Origin: Branchiostoma floridae
Lineage: Eukaryota > Chordata > Leptocardii > Amphioxiformes > Branchiostomatidae
Assembly: GCF_000003815.2 (NCBI RefSeq)
Contig: NC_049995.1
Location: 10,970,253 to 11,034,252 of the forward strand
Direction: 5' to 3'
Length of the DNA: 64,000 nucleotides
The position numbers and the translations under genes are program-made. The notes below the pieces were generated by a model. It made no database searches, was not told where the DNA came from, and saw only the letters and a list, made by a program, of their open reading frames with translations. Shown piece after piece: positions 1-12,039 of this stretch (within the stretch, counting starts at the first letter, position 1; each line of letters starts with the position of its first letter).

Positions 1-329
1 GCACCCGTCAGACTTTTGAAGTCTAGCACACTCACGTCTGGATAATCCTTAAATAACTGTGACATGAGTAATTTTGGGTGAAGCCTGTCCTATACATGTA
101 CAAGTACAGGTGTGTTTCTATGGTTTCATCTGCGTCAACAGAAGGACATTAAATTGTAAAGCCTCACAAGTGTGGACCCACTGGACAGAGCCACTTGGAA
201 CCACGGTGTGAGGACTAGCCGACTGCTGCATACCCGTGTCAGTGTCTATGTACCGACGCAGCAATAAAATGAAATACTTAATACTACCTGTACTACCATT
301 GATAATACTACTGCTACCATGTGTTTCAG

Positions 330-3300
330 CTGTTCACCGATGCTGTGTCCGACCTGTTTGACACCGTCAAGTCAGCCCTGCCTTCCACCAAGTCACATGA
401 CCAGGAGGGAGATACCAAGTCCAACTCCAAGAGCGGGGGTGCTAAGTCCAAGCCGTCAGCAGGGACAACTGTAGAGAGTAACTCAGGAATAAAGAGAAAT
501 CTGGCCTTCATAGATTCAACAATGGTAAGTATTAACTTTTACATTCAAACAATTGTTCTTGTACTTGAATGAAATGCAAGAAATGAATTAAAAAGTCTTT
601 TGTATTTTATATTCAAGTTACATTTCTTGCAGCTAAATAACAGATTTTGAAATAGGCGAAAACGTAACAAGCAGATTTGAATATATCTTTTTTATTTAGA
701 TATGACAACTGTCACTATGTAAACATAGGTAGTACTACATGAAAGATTGCTATACATAAGAGATTGCTTTGATATTAGAAGAATAGTAGCATATGTATCA
801 TTTATTGAATAGCAACTAGAATCTTAAGATGATTAATAAGTATTTTTTATTTCTATTTTGTAGCTCGTAATTGCACTGTGCAATAGTGTCTGTCCTTCTG
901 TTATTGAAGCTTTTTGCTGTCGATTTTTTCAGCTGTCTGTTGAGACCACGTTACAGATGTTTATTGCGGAGAATGACCGTGAGAACGAGGCACTATTGAG
1001 GGATGATGTGGGACGGCCGAGGGGGGCAGGGGAGGAACCATTACTGCTGCTGGGACCCAGATCACAGGGGGATGGGTGTGACATGACAGATATGGGGACA
1101 GAGGCACAACATACAGGTTAGTCCTTGGATAGGACATTAGATAGGAGTCCTGTGTTTGAGGAAAGCCATACCTCAAGTAACTTTTAGTACCTTCCACCCT
1201 TACTGTAAAGATTAGGGGTCCTTCCGGTGGGAATGGACTACATACGGTTGTATAGCTACACTTTGAGCAATATTACTTTGACAAATAAGAGACATTTTAA
1301 AATCTTTTTTTAAAGGTATATATCAAAATTTTTCAAAGTATATATTCAGATTTCTTTAAAGTATATATTCTAGTTATTGTATATATATGTGGAATGAAAG
1401 TCCTTGAAATTCACAGAAAACATCACGACTGACTGACAAAACACTTGTCTTCTATAACCTTCTCCATTCTACCTAACCCCTGTTAACCAACACAAATGTC
1501 GTATCAAACAGCTTAACCTTAGCAGGCTGAAGGTTAAGGTCGCAGCCCACAGTATTTATCCGCGACCCCTGTGGTCTATTATGTAGGGGTAAAAAAGTAG
1601 TGCGGCCGAAATCTGGAAGCGCCTGTAAACACCGTAACGTGAAAGACAGCGGGGGATGAGCTTTGCTATATGGTAGTATAAGGAGTCGACTTTCAGGTGG
1701 TATGTGTAAGATTTTGATGTTTGTCCATTTGGTGTATAAATGCGCGTGACCTTTACAGCTGCCTACCCCTGTGAGTCGGCTGCAGTTCCGCATGGCCCCG
1801 CATGACCCCATTTCAAAGAGGTCTTTAGAAAAATTCAAAACGACAACTTTTTCTGTTTTTCAATTATTTTGGTAGGTTATACCCTCGACTTCAACATATT
1901 AATTTGTCGAGCTTGAAAACTGCACCCTTCTATGATTTTATCAGCGTCGATGTCAGTCACCTTGTGGTCCTTAACTATAGAAATCCCCATAGGCCGAAAA
2001 CTGTGTTCTGCTACCTTAAATAGTTAGTCTATTCTTCTTTCAGGTCCAGTAGAGGAGCCCCTCCCCCTGGCTGACACAACCCTTCTGATTGGCTGTGAGG
2101 CCCTGGAGGGTCAGAGGTCATGGTTCTGTGAGGACAGGGTACAACAGGTGGTGAGGACAGCAGCTGGCAGGTTACTGGAACAGTGAGTTTGGAAAACTTC
2201 TATTCTTAGATACAAATGTTTACGTTTGATTTTTTTACTCGACTTAGATACAAAATTAGCTTTGACATTTCAGTATTATTTCTCTGGCCCTATAGATGTT
2301 CTACATTTCGTAGGGTTAATTTTGATTACCAGTAAATGGCAATGATTTATCCACATTCAAGCAAGTATTGGTATATTTGAAACCCAGAAAGTTGCTACCT
2401 ATAAAGAAACAGCACCCCTCTCAACAAATCATGGAATCTACCCTAATTTGCATATTCCATTCTTCAGGTGGCTCCACAGTCAGGTGACTTTGCTGACCAA
2501 TCAGGAGCAGTGTGTGTACTACCTGTCCCTCCTACGGGAAGCCGTGTGGCCAGGCGGGGTCCTGCCGGATGAGCCTGAACCAATCAGAACGGAGGAAGAG
2601 AAGGAGGAGAGCAAACAGCAGGCACTGGAAGCCATGGTCAACTTCCTACCAGGTAGTGTTTTTTAGAAGTTACAATATCTCACTTGTAAGAGGCGAGTAG
2701 AAACAGTCTCTCTCTTGACTCCCGGGATTCAAACCACCACCAAACCCGGGCCGCCAGACCACAAATCTAGCGCTTAAACCGTTACGCCAAAAGGGTCAGA
2801 TCCTTTGGTCAGTTTGGCGGCGCTTAAACCCCACTGTTACACTCTGAAGCCATACCACTTTGGTGACCTTGCAAAATCATCGATAAAATACAAATCTTTG
2901 TACACTTGTACGTTTTGTTGTCTTTTTTGTCATACTTGTCCTTTGTCATACAGGCCTGTTTCCTGTGCTGTTGGGTCAGCTGCAGTACCGGACAGCCATG
3001 CAGGAGGCACTAGAAGCCTTCCAGAACCCAAAAATCAACAGGTGGGGACATTTGTAAGCAGCTTGTTTTTCAATGATGAGATAAATTGTACAGTGGTGAA
3101 AATCATCTTGCATATTTTTCCTGCCCAATCCTTATACCCTTTCATTTTCCCATCCTTCCTCTAAAAGATCATTATCAACCATCAGCAAATGATTTCCTTT
3201 GGCATAGTGTTGTAGCTGCATCATTATTCCAGAAAACATCCTTATAATGCTTGATGGGTGTTCTCTATTCATCAACTTTCTGCCTAACTGCCCTATACCC

Positions 3301-3931
3301 ATAGCATACATGTACATGGTGCCAAAACTTAACGTTGGCATTCCAAAGTGTAAACTTAGATAATCAAAGATACTTCTTGACTGAAGTTTGGGTCTATCTT
3401 GCTAGTCTGGTATCCAATTGACCTATTATAGACATCAAGTCTCTTTTCTGCAAAGGACGGAAGAGACTTGGCAAAAGAAACTTGACAGGTATAATTAGTC
3501 TGAATACCAGACTACCATCTCAGTGTGTGCAAGTTAAATACAGGCATGACAATACAGGCATGACAAGTCTCATTGAACAGAAAAAATTGTAACAGTTTTC
3601 TCTCACTCCCGCGAGCTCGCTCTGCATCTCCGCATAACTAGTTTCCTCCACCCCTCTTTAAACATTATGAATGCTTTGGCTTTATTTTAACCTTTTCCCT
3701 ACTGACTAAGGCCATAATCAGTACAAATCTTGTGCTTAATGGCTACCTTAGCAGGCTGGGTGTTAACAGTTCTTCTGTCTTATTCCCAGACACATTGCTT
3801 ACTGCCTGCTGGACCTGTTAGTAGAAGCCTTGGTGCCTGAAGTGGACACGGCAGAACTGCAAAGGAACCTTCTTCTGTCTGACAACCACAAACCTGAACC
3901 TGCACAAACAGACATGGACCTACTGTACTAA
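330..3931 (+). CDS. SNX19: Sorting nexin with Nexin_C domain, SNX19-like (3' part of gene)
   Basis: Partial gene whose 5' exons lie to the left of the window. Six coding exons join in frame: 330-524, 933-1116, 2044-2182, 2468-2652, 2954-3041 and 3790-3931 (stop at 3929-3931), giving 310 residues. All junctions are AG/GT. The first about 125 residues are a Ser/Lys-rich, then acidic, linker. The last about 160 residues form a Nexin_C domain with the signature LLREAVWPGGVLP, then RTEEEK and INRHIAYCLLDLLVEAL, which matches the C-terminus of vertebrate SNX19 as I recall it. SNX19 binds phosphoinositides through a PX domain, which is not in this window, and acts at endosomes and ER-endosome contacts. 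SNX13, SNX14 and SNX25 share Nexin_C, so the exact paralogue is less certain than the family. The tail ends in a short hydrophobic DLLY. Confidence 0.8.
2713..2795 (-). repeat. tRNA-like SINE fragment
   Basis: Read on the minus strand, the stretch has an A-box-like TGGCGTAACGG (2779-2789) followed about 45 bases later by a B-box-like GGTTTGAATCCC (2724-2735). That order and spacing fit an internal RNA polymerase III promoter. No cloverleaf acceptor stem can be drawn, so a tRNA-derived SINE remnant is more likely than a tRNA gene. It lies in intron 4 of the visible SNX19-like exons. Confidence 0.5.
3403..3514. mobile_element. Short foldback element (MITE-like)
   Basis: The ends TAGTCTGGTAT and ATACCAGACTA are inverted repeats, and an inner pair CAAGTCTCTT / AAGAGACTTG also folds back. 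The whole can form one long hairpin. It sits in the last intron of the SNX19-like gene. No coding capacity. Confidence 0.6.
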
Positions 3932-5787
3932 CTCTGTGCTATTCTAGCACTAATGTGTGCTACAGTCAAACCTGTACATGTCTATAGCGGCCACTCAAGC
4001 TATAGGAACAAGTCACGATAGATAGGTGGCGGCACCTTAGACAGGATTCTTAATGCTTAGGTGTATGGAAAGGGGCCACCAAAAAGTTGTCACATTGGCC
4101 AGGTAGTTGCTTTTCAAAGATGTTCACTGGTACAGGTTTGACTGTTCATTGTAAAAAGGTGAACTTCTGTTGCTTTGAATTTTTCCTAGCGGCCCTCCCA
4201 CTGGCTACATTGGTAGGGGAGGTGAAAATCTTCCCTCGTGAAAGTTGAAATTTCTGTATATGACACCTTCAAAAATAGGTATCGAATAGCCTTCTCCTCA
4301 TTATATACCCTTAGCAGATGCACATTTGGTGACAAAAGTATATGTCAGCAGGGTAACATTAATCATCTCCAAAATTGCTTTCATTAAGCATACAAATGTA
4401 GATGAGACAATGAACTGAACTGAGAGGTGAACCTCATAAGCAAATATCGAGGATTAGGGCAGATATTGACGAAATCCTAACAAGGAATTACAAACTGGCT
4501 ACTGTTTCCATTGTGACATCATGACAGGTATAGTCATGTTTGATTTAAAAAGCCTCCATAGCAGCTCCTTTTTTGCGAGGGGGGGGGGGGTCAGCTCGGT
4601 TCTGAGCCAACATTAAAAATCGTGAGCCAGCAACCCCCCCCCCCTCCAAAAAAAAACCCGTTCGGAGACTGCTACAAGGGCAAGGGCTATGATTTAATTA
4701 CCTGGTGGCAGGAACCTAGAGCTGACAGTACAAATGTACTGGTTTTTGATGGTTTGATGCTCAATAACATCAGAAGGGTGTGTATTTGGTATAAACACTT
4801 ATGTCCATTGTCTGATACCATTCTGGTGTCATAAAAACTTTTAATTATGAAGCATGGAATTGTCAGATATGTTATGCACAGCTACAATGAAAAGTATAAC
4901 AAGCTATACATATATATATATATATATATATTATATGGTCATCATTTTGTGCCAAATATATTACTTGTTGTGGAACTTTATCAAACACACATATCAATGT
5001 TACAGTAATGTTACTTATTATGTTCAGTTCAACCTCCATGCTCTGACCAAAGCAAATGACATACAAATGCACAATTGTCATTTTGTTTTATTTGAATTAT
5101 AAAATTATGCTCATTTGAGAATGAGCACTGCAGTTTTGCAATTATGTGTATATATTGTGATGCACACAAAAATGCTGAATAACTAAAATTTCTTGTTTTA
5201 TTTTGCAGCATTTGTTTGATAGTTGTTTAACTGTAGCTTCCCAGAGTGACAATATTGGTATCCAGCAGGAAAAGGCCATGTAAATATAATAGTAGCCATG
5301 AAATGAGCTCAATATTTCGTTGAAATTGTAAAAATAGAGCTGTTTTATTCTATGCAAATAGACAGTGCAATATGGAATAAAAACAGCTAGCATAGTAGAA
5401 ACATGTTACATTCAGGATGGAGTATTGCCTACACTTAGTTTCTGACAGGTGCAATTATTGTTACAATTTGCGACCATAAAAATGTTTCACTTTTGTTGCA
5501 TACAGAGTTACATGTTGAATGCCTCAACGTTTGTGCAATAGGAATCTATACAATACTTACAGTCACAACTCAATAAAATCGGTTCCGGTATGTCAAACAA
5601 CTTTTTATACAATTGATATCTATTACTTTGTTAAGGCCCCTGTGTATGTTCTCATGCCATACATGTGCAAGTCATTCTGGAAAAAGAAAGTTCTTTTAAT
5701 CAATGGTCCCTTACACGCATAGATGCCAAATGCTAGGTCATACTCTTTCTGGTAACAATCCCTTTTGCTTCAGCTACCCCAAACGAT
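3932..5787. other. SNX19-like 3' flank and intergenic spacer
   Basis: Contains the SNX19-like 3' UTR of unknown length and then AT-rich spacer. At 3963-4145 there is a short element whose ends CAGTCAAACCTGT and ACAGGTTTGACTG are inverted repeats and match the termini of the larger element at 56927-57832. A poly-G run lies near 4580 and a TA microsatellite near 4905-4935. No gene recognised. Confidence 0.6.
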
Positions 5788-5788
5788 T

Positions 5789-5794
5789 TTTATT
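5789..5794 (-). terminator. Poly(A) signal of the 5.8-7.4 kb glycosyltransferase gene
   Basis: AATAAA on the minus strand about 30 bases after the stop codon at 5825. A plausible cleavage/polyadenylation hexamer, although AT-rich sequence gives chance matches. Confidence 0.5.
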
Positions 5795-5824
5795 GACATG
5801 ATGGGCAAGCATGTGAGACTTCTT

Positions 5825-7431
5825 TCACATTTCTTCTTCCGAGTCGTCCTTTGGCATAGTGTTGATGCCGCAAGCGCCAAGGAGGGCTTGGTAGGACTCC
5901 TCCCAGTACTTTGACTCTAGCAGCTGTTTCTTGAATTCAGCTGCTCTCTTGAACTCTGATTCAACGTGCTTCAAGGTGTCCACGATTTTTTCTTTCCATG
6001 CCTCGGCATTTTTCTCCAGGTCGGAGTCCCGGACGCTTGTGGTGACGATCTTGTGTCGGAAGTCCGCGGACACTTTCTCTTGCTTCATCAAATCCTTCAT
6101 CAGATCTGCGAGCCCTGATTGGTTGGAGATGAGGACGGGGATGCCCGCTGCGATTGCCTCTAGTCCGACCAATCCGAATGGCTCTGCTCTGGACGGCATC
6201 AGGACCAGGTGTGCCTGCCGAATGTCGTCGCTGATTTCTTGCTGGGTTCCGTATTCCAGGAGCGTTGGCTTCAGCTTTCCACTCGCCAGGTTGTCCTCTA
6301 AGATCTTCTTGCTATTCTCGTAGTCATCGGTGTCGATTCCACGGACTTGGAAGACCACATTCGGGATCACCTCCGCCACCATCCCCATAGATCGTGCGCC
6401 CAGGTCATGGCCTTTCAGCCTCTCCACACCCCTCACCCGGCCAACAGCCAACACCACCAGTTGACCCTTATCAAAGCTCACCTCGGTTCTCTCAAACGTT
6501 TGAGATGGCCTTGGAAGGAAACAGTAGTGTAAGCATGGTCTCATGTCTTTTTTCTTGCCTATGAGAACCCTGTACTTGGTGCTGAAGTGCTGGTGAATTC
6601 GTGTTCCCACAGCAAACACGGCATGCACATTTTCTGCCTGCATCACCATTGCTTTAGTCTTCCTTGAAGCAGCAATGGCTCTCTTCTTTCCCTTGTAGTA
6701 ATCTGTGTCCTCTGGCATCACGTGGGTGAAGAGGATGACCTTCGCATTGGGGTACCGTTGCGCTTGTATGTTCCGCGCGATTTGGCTTGTAATGGCAGAA
6801 TGGCCTATGATGAAGTCCACCTTTTCTGGAAGATTTGGGTAGTGAATGGTGTGGTAGAATTCTAGCCATTCCCAGTTTGGTTCTCGTTCCAGGCGCTCAG
6901 GGCGAAAAGGCGTGATGAGCAGGACATCATCTTCGTCGGCACATTCACGATCATCGTCCGGAATGTCTTCATAAAGAACTGTACAGTAGACGATGGCTTT
7001 GGCTTTCCTTAGCAGCCGCCCGATCTGCTGGTTGATGGTGGATATACCGCCCTTGCTTGTACCGTACTCGTCGTTGAGTAACAGGATTGTTGGACCTTCA
7101 AGACCTGATAAAATCATAAATAGAATATTAATGTAGAGATTTCAAGTTGGTAATCATGCTATAGAACATTTCATTTTAATTCATGCTTTCTTGAAGTGAT
7201 TTACTGCCTCCCATGTGTGCTTATACAAAGTATGAAATAGGGTTTCTTTGTTAATAATGGTTTTCTTTGTCATGTTACTACGTATTGCACGTTTCTACTT
7301 TTTTTTATAGTATGGAAATGTGCTACATATACATTCTATTTTGTTACACGTTTAATAACGAAGTCAAGTTGATATTGCGTTACATTGTAAGACCACATAC
7401 CGTCCATTGGCTCTTCCCTTGACGAAGCCAT
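5825..7431 (-). CDS. GT-B (GT4-type) glycosyltransferase-like protein, copy 1
   Basis: Two coding exons on the minus strand, 7431-7401 (start codon at 7431, MASSREEPMDG) and 7104-5825, joined in phase 1 with GT-AG splicing; 436 residues. After the short N-terminus come a Rossmann-like start (ILLLNDEYGTSKGGIST, about residues 16-33, with the nucleotide-loop glycines), a mid-domain GHSAITSQIA segment, AVGRVRGVERLKGHDL at the start of the second lobe, and EPFGLVGLEAIAAG with the E-x7-E pair (about E318 and E326). That pair is typical of GT4 retaining transferases. No signal peptide or membrane segment, so it is probably cytosolic. The substrate cannot be told from the sequence. The C-terminus is acidic (DDSEEEM). 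A close paralogue lies immediately upstream at 9685-12039 in the same orientation, which marks a tandem duplication. Confidence 0.85.
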
Positions 7432-9683
7432 TCCAGTTGTTTTCAGGTACCACACTAGACTTTGTAGCACTTACTGTCAATGAAAAATTGTACGAGAATG
7501 ATTAGTACACGTCAATATCTAAATCGGCACAGTTATATATGATGTATATAACATATCATAGTGCATCATTTGTAACCCGTTACGTGTTTTAGCCTTGTTG
7601 CTATTCTAGATAGCTGTTATTCAATAACCCTGTATATAAAAACAGATACTTCAAGCAGCTTTTGCAACTTTCTATTATTATATTAGAATATTACACTCTT
7701 TATCAAATTCCCAGTTATCAAAGCCCGGGTTACACATGCACATCCCAACATGGCACCCAACCTCCCCCAACCTTGTTTGGGAGTGGGTCGGGAGATATTG
7801 TGGTTTTGAGTCAAATTTGACTCTCTCTAAAGCTGGTCAGACCGCTTCCGACCTACCACCAGCTCGGTTCGCTGGTGGTAGGGACCAATGTTCAGCTATA
7901 TGTATAACTTATAGCTGCACTAGCGTATCCAGTTGTACAAGATCTTGACGAGCACTCTGGACAAGTTAATGTCGACAGCTCACTGCTCTTTCCCCCGTTC
8001 ATAACACTGCATGAACAGCATATTTTGTCCCACAACAATGATACATGAAAGCAAACAAAGAGCACCTGTTACCCGATACTTTAATAGACGCTGCCCAAAT
8101 AAATGGTCGTTTTTAGTCTTGCTTAATCATAAATTTACCTGGCATCCATTTATTGGTAGATCTAACGTTTTAGTTCATTTTGTTTCGGTGTGCGCTCAGC
8201 ATCACACTAACTTAACTTATACAATTCTTTGCAATGTCGTCATGCAATCATAATGGTGCCTAGGTGTCAAACTACACCCATTCACGTCGGGAGCGTCCTT
8301 GAACCCTTTATGGAATGTACCACACCTGAATTTTTATATATACATCTAGACATGAAGTTCATTCATATAACTCTGTACAGATGTGCCTCCAGACACTGCG
8401 AAGTTTGTACACAACGTTGTAAACTTGCACTATGCGTTATTAAACTTGAGGGGATCTTACCTTTGTATGGAGAGCCCACAGTTACCTGTCGATGCCACGT
8501 ACCTATTTCCTCCTGATTACTCAAAAGATAAACAGTAGTTTGAAGTATCCATCCGCACGTGAAATAAAATAGTTCGAAAGAACTTTTTCGTAGCGGAACC
8601 CTGTTTTTTTTCCTCTCAAAATCTCCAGATTGACTGATATTCAGTGTAAACAACGAAACGACGGCTCGTTTCTTTGACAAACATTTTTCTTTGTTATTGA
8701 ATTACCCTTTCACTATTGTATTTTTTATGTGTGCATACGCCTCAGGTATGCTGCCCACGTTTATTTATGGGCGCTAAATCAGTTTGTACCTAGGCCTAAC
8801 TTGTGGTGAACTTTACTCAGTGATATTGGGGCTAGATCATTTGATACTATGTTGTGTTTAGGGTAAATTCGCGAAGAGGTTTTCAATAATCAGTTTATGG
8901 TGTGTTTTTTTTCTTTATTGTCACCATAAATGATTGTATGCACATCTACGGGTATATTGAAAGTTGTTAGCTCGAATTCGAACTTAAACAGTTTCTATGC
9001 TATTCCCATGCCACACATTGTTTTCGCAAATAGACCTCCAAACTCTTGCATGTACAGTGCCAGACTTATTCAATAATATGTTTTCAAATTGACATTATCA
9101 TCTTCAAGTGTGTGAAAACAATTATTGTAATATCATTATAACTTAAAAGTTAAACAAGAATTTTATTCATGCATGTAGCATCACAATTTCTAAGCCAAGA
9201 TTGTTTATGTTGAAGTATGGCCACAATTTACACAGAGCATTTACATCGATATAGACTGTGCGCTTTGCTTAATGCTGCAACGTAGTGTTCAGGTTTCAGA
9301 CATATAATTTTAACACTACAATCATCTGAAGTATCCTAATCTATCAACTTCTTAATTACTTAAAAAAGGCCATAAAAAGTACAAATAATTATATGACCCG
9401 TACCATATTCGAAGTCCTTGCCAGCAAAGGAGTCCTAACTAAGTGCACATATAAATCCAGATAACTTATGGAGTATTGGAATATATCATTTCAAATTTCT
9501 TCCTCCTAGCAATTACCAACTAACAAAAAAAAATTTGTCCCCAGAGTAAACAACTACCAAATCATCATAATGGTGCACTTTAAAAGACCATTGTTAAGTG
9601 ATTCCTTCCGAAAGTACCCAAAGGCATAGTTTGTAAGAGATGGAAGGTCCCCATAGAGAAATCCACAGAAAACTCAGGGGAAG
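7432..9683. other. Spacer between the two glycosyltransferase copies
   Basis: Holds the promoter and 5' UTR of copy 1 and the 3' end of copy 2. A short perfect hairpin, TACCACCAGC...GCTGGTGGTA, lies near 7853-7880. The rest is AT-rich with no recognised gene; open frames here are short and show no family signature. Confidence 0.5.
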
Positions 9684-9684
9684 T

Positions 9685-12039
9685 TTATTTACGTCCACAG
9701 CAGACTTCCAGAAAAGTCTTGTGAGACTCCTCCCAGTACTTGGACTCCAACAGTTCCTTCTTGAACCCTGCTGCCTTCTTGAATTCAGACTTCAAGTTCA
9801 TGTCGTCGAGAATGTCTACGATCTTGTCGGCCCAAACCTGGGCAGCCTGCTCCAGGTCGGAGTCCCTCAAACCGGTGCTGACGATCTTGTGCCGGAAGTC
9901 TGCGGAGACCTTCCCTTTCTCCATCAGCTCCCTCATCAGATCTGCGAGCCCTGATTGGTCCGAGATGAGGACGGGGATGCCCGCTGCGATGGCCTCCAGT
10001 CCGACCATTCCGAACGGCTCTGCCCGGGACGGCATCAGGACCAGGTGGGCTTGTCGGATATCTTGGATGATCTCCCGCTCTGTACCGTACGGCAGCAGCG
10101 TCGGCACCAGCTTCCCGCTATCCAGGTTGTCCTCTAGGATGTTCTTGCTCCTCGCGTAGTCGTCCACAGCAATCCCCCGGACTCGCAGCCGTGCGTTTGG
10201 GATCTTCTCCTTGACCATCCCCATGGCCTTTGCAGCGATATCAAGGCCCTTCAACCTCTCCACTCTCGTCACTCGTCCTACGGTGAGCACCACCTTCTCA
10301 CCAGCGCCGTACTTCACGTTGGTGTTTGCGAAGTTTTCCGAAGGCTGTGGGAGGTAAAGGTGGTGGGAGATCGGCGTGTCGTGAACCCTGTACTGGTTGT
10401 CGTAGTGGCCGTGGATCCGATTCCCAACAGAGAACACAGCGTGCGCATCCTTAGCTTCTTTGGTTAGCCGTTTCTCTTTGCTAACCGCAGCAATGGCCGC
10501 GGCGTCCCCCTTGAAGTGGTCGGTGTCAAACGGTATGACGTGGTTGCAGAGGATCGTCTTGGCATCGGGATAGCGCTCGCTGATGTTATTGGCTGCTTGG
10601 TTCGTGATGGGGAAATGACCTACAATGATGTCTACCTGTTTCAAAAGAAACTTTTATTAGCATTTGGCAGACTTCATGAACTGAATTACCACTAATTTAC
10701 AAAGCTATATCAAAGTGGTGAAATGTTAACTTAAAGACGAATTTGAAAGTACAGAAACTTATACTCACTTAAAAATCAGAACAGTTACAGATGGACAGCT
10801 TTTTACGTGTGAATCATTTTCGAGCTTTGACTTTGTGAATCAGTGTTCCTTTGTAGAATAACGGTCGTTTTAGTCTCTATGTTCAAGGAGGCTTTTTCAA
10901 CCTCCTTACTGTGTTGTAGCCTAACGATTGTACTTAAAGACGCGACACTTGAGCGGTACCCATGACTGTAGTTGTAGAAGTGAAACTAGTTGGATAGTTG
11001 TAAAAGTGGCACCAATATGGAAGACATGAGTGTAGTTGCCAACTTTGTTAGTCATACCAGTCTACCACACTAGTGTCGATTTTACTCCACCTGCCTATGC
11101 CTTGAATACAGGAATTCCTATTAAGTACATAAAAACACAGCATGAACATATTCTAATACCTGTTCTGGCATCATCCTGTTCGGGTAGCGAGTCGGGTGAT
11201 CGTAGGTCAGCCATTCAATGCACGGCTCACGTGAGTCCTCAGGATCACGGAATGGTGTTAGCAGCTTGACGCCATCTCTGTCTGCGCAGTCTTGATCTTC
11301 TTTCGGGGGTGGGTACAGGACTGTGCAGTACACGTCGACCTTGCCTTTCCGTAGTAGCCTGGCCAACTCACGGTTGACCGTAGAGATTCCACCCTTGGAG
11401 CTCCCATACTCGTCATTGACCAACAGGGCTGTTATAACTATTGAGCCTGTGTGAAGAATATTAACGTGAGAAAACAAAGATGTATTCAGCTAAAAGAAAG
11501 GCCGTATGCCCCCCCCCCCAACGGTGCTGTAATTATAATACACCGTATTTATCTACTACTACTTGTACCACTACTACCACTACTAAACAAGGAAAATGTT
11601 TACTTTTAACATCAAATATTGGAATTAAAAGTGTTATGTTACAATAGAATGCCATGATTCTCATTCGCACTTTGAGAGACCCAACGTAACGTTTTGTCTC
11701 TTTGTTACACGTCTTTCAACTTTGTTTATCCAAAATATTGAAATGGTGCTCCAAATTTGTATCTACCAGTGAAAAAATGTGATAGCACCCCTTTTTCACA
11801 TTAATTCACTAGTACAGTATATAGAAAACAGTTCGAAAACAAATTATCACAACATTTCAAACTATCTGTCCTAAATACTACTAGTAAATGTGATAAATAA
11901 TCAATTCTTCAATATTACAGCAAGAATTCTTTTCAAGACCTAATACACTGACAGAATTTGACGATGTTGAGTATTGAAGAATAAAACGTCTAGTGTTAGT
12001 ATTCATACAATATGAGTGCTGAGACAACGTACCTGCCAT
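9685..12039 (-). CDS. GT-B (GT4-type) glycosyltransferase-like protein, copy 2
   Basis: Three coding exons on the minus strand, 12039-12033 (ATGGCAG only), 11446-11160 and 10635-9685, in frame with GT-AG junctions; 414 residues. The protein parallels copy 1 throughout: LLVNDEYGSSKGGIST at the N-terminus, VDIIVGHFPITNQA, LTVGRVTRVERLKGLDI, and EPFGMVGLEAIAAG with the E-x7-E pair. It lacks the acidic tail of copy 1 and ends in CCGRK. The first intron is in the same phase as in copy 1, but the second intron (10636-11159, between PEQ and VDII) has no counterpart in copy 1. An AATAAA overlaps the stop codon (about 9684-9689, minus strand). The two-codon first exon is unusual but is supported by a good GTACGT donor and by phase. 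The acceptor substrate is unknown. Confidence 0.82.
10905..11135. mobile_element. Fragment of a dispersed repeat inside the copy-2-specific intron
   Basis: The stretch with GTGGCACCA, GTTGCCAACTT and ACCAGTCTACCACAC recurs at about 15985-16150, and its reverse complement partly at 31690-31760. These are pieces of one transposable-element family, whose fuller copies have GGCCACAGCAAGTAAATTTT ends. It fills much of the intron that splits glycosyltransferase copy 2. Confidence 0.6.

Noticed and set aside
2713-2795. A functional tRNA gene
   Set aside because: A- and B-like boxes are present, but no acceptor stem or anticodon loop can be drawn.
9740-10159. A 139-codon frame on the + strand (and a similar one at 5931-6323)
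   Set aside because: Both are antisense shadows of the conserved glycosyltransferase exons; the minus-strand reading carries the GT4 motifs.
5825-12039. NLR or death-domain fusion with the glycosyltransferase domain
   Set aside because: No NACHT, death-fold or repeat sequence is joined to either copy; each begins with a very short first exon right before the GT-B fold.
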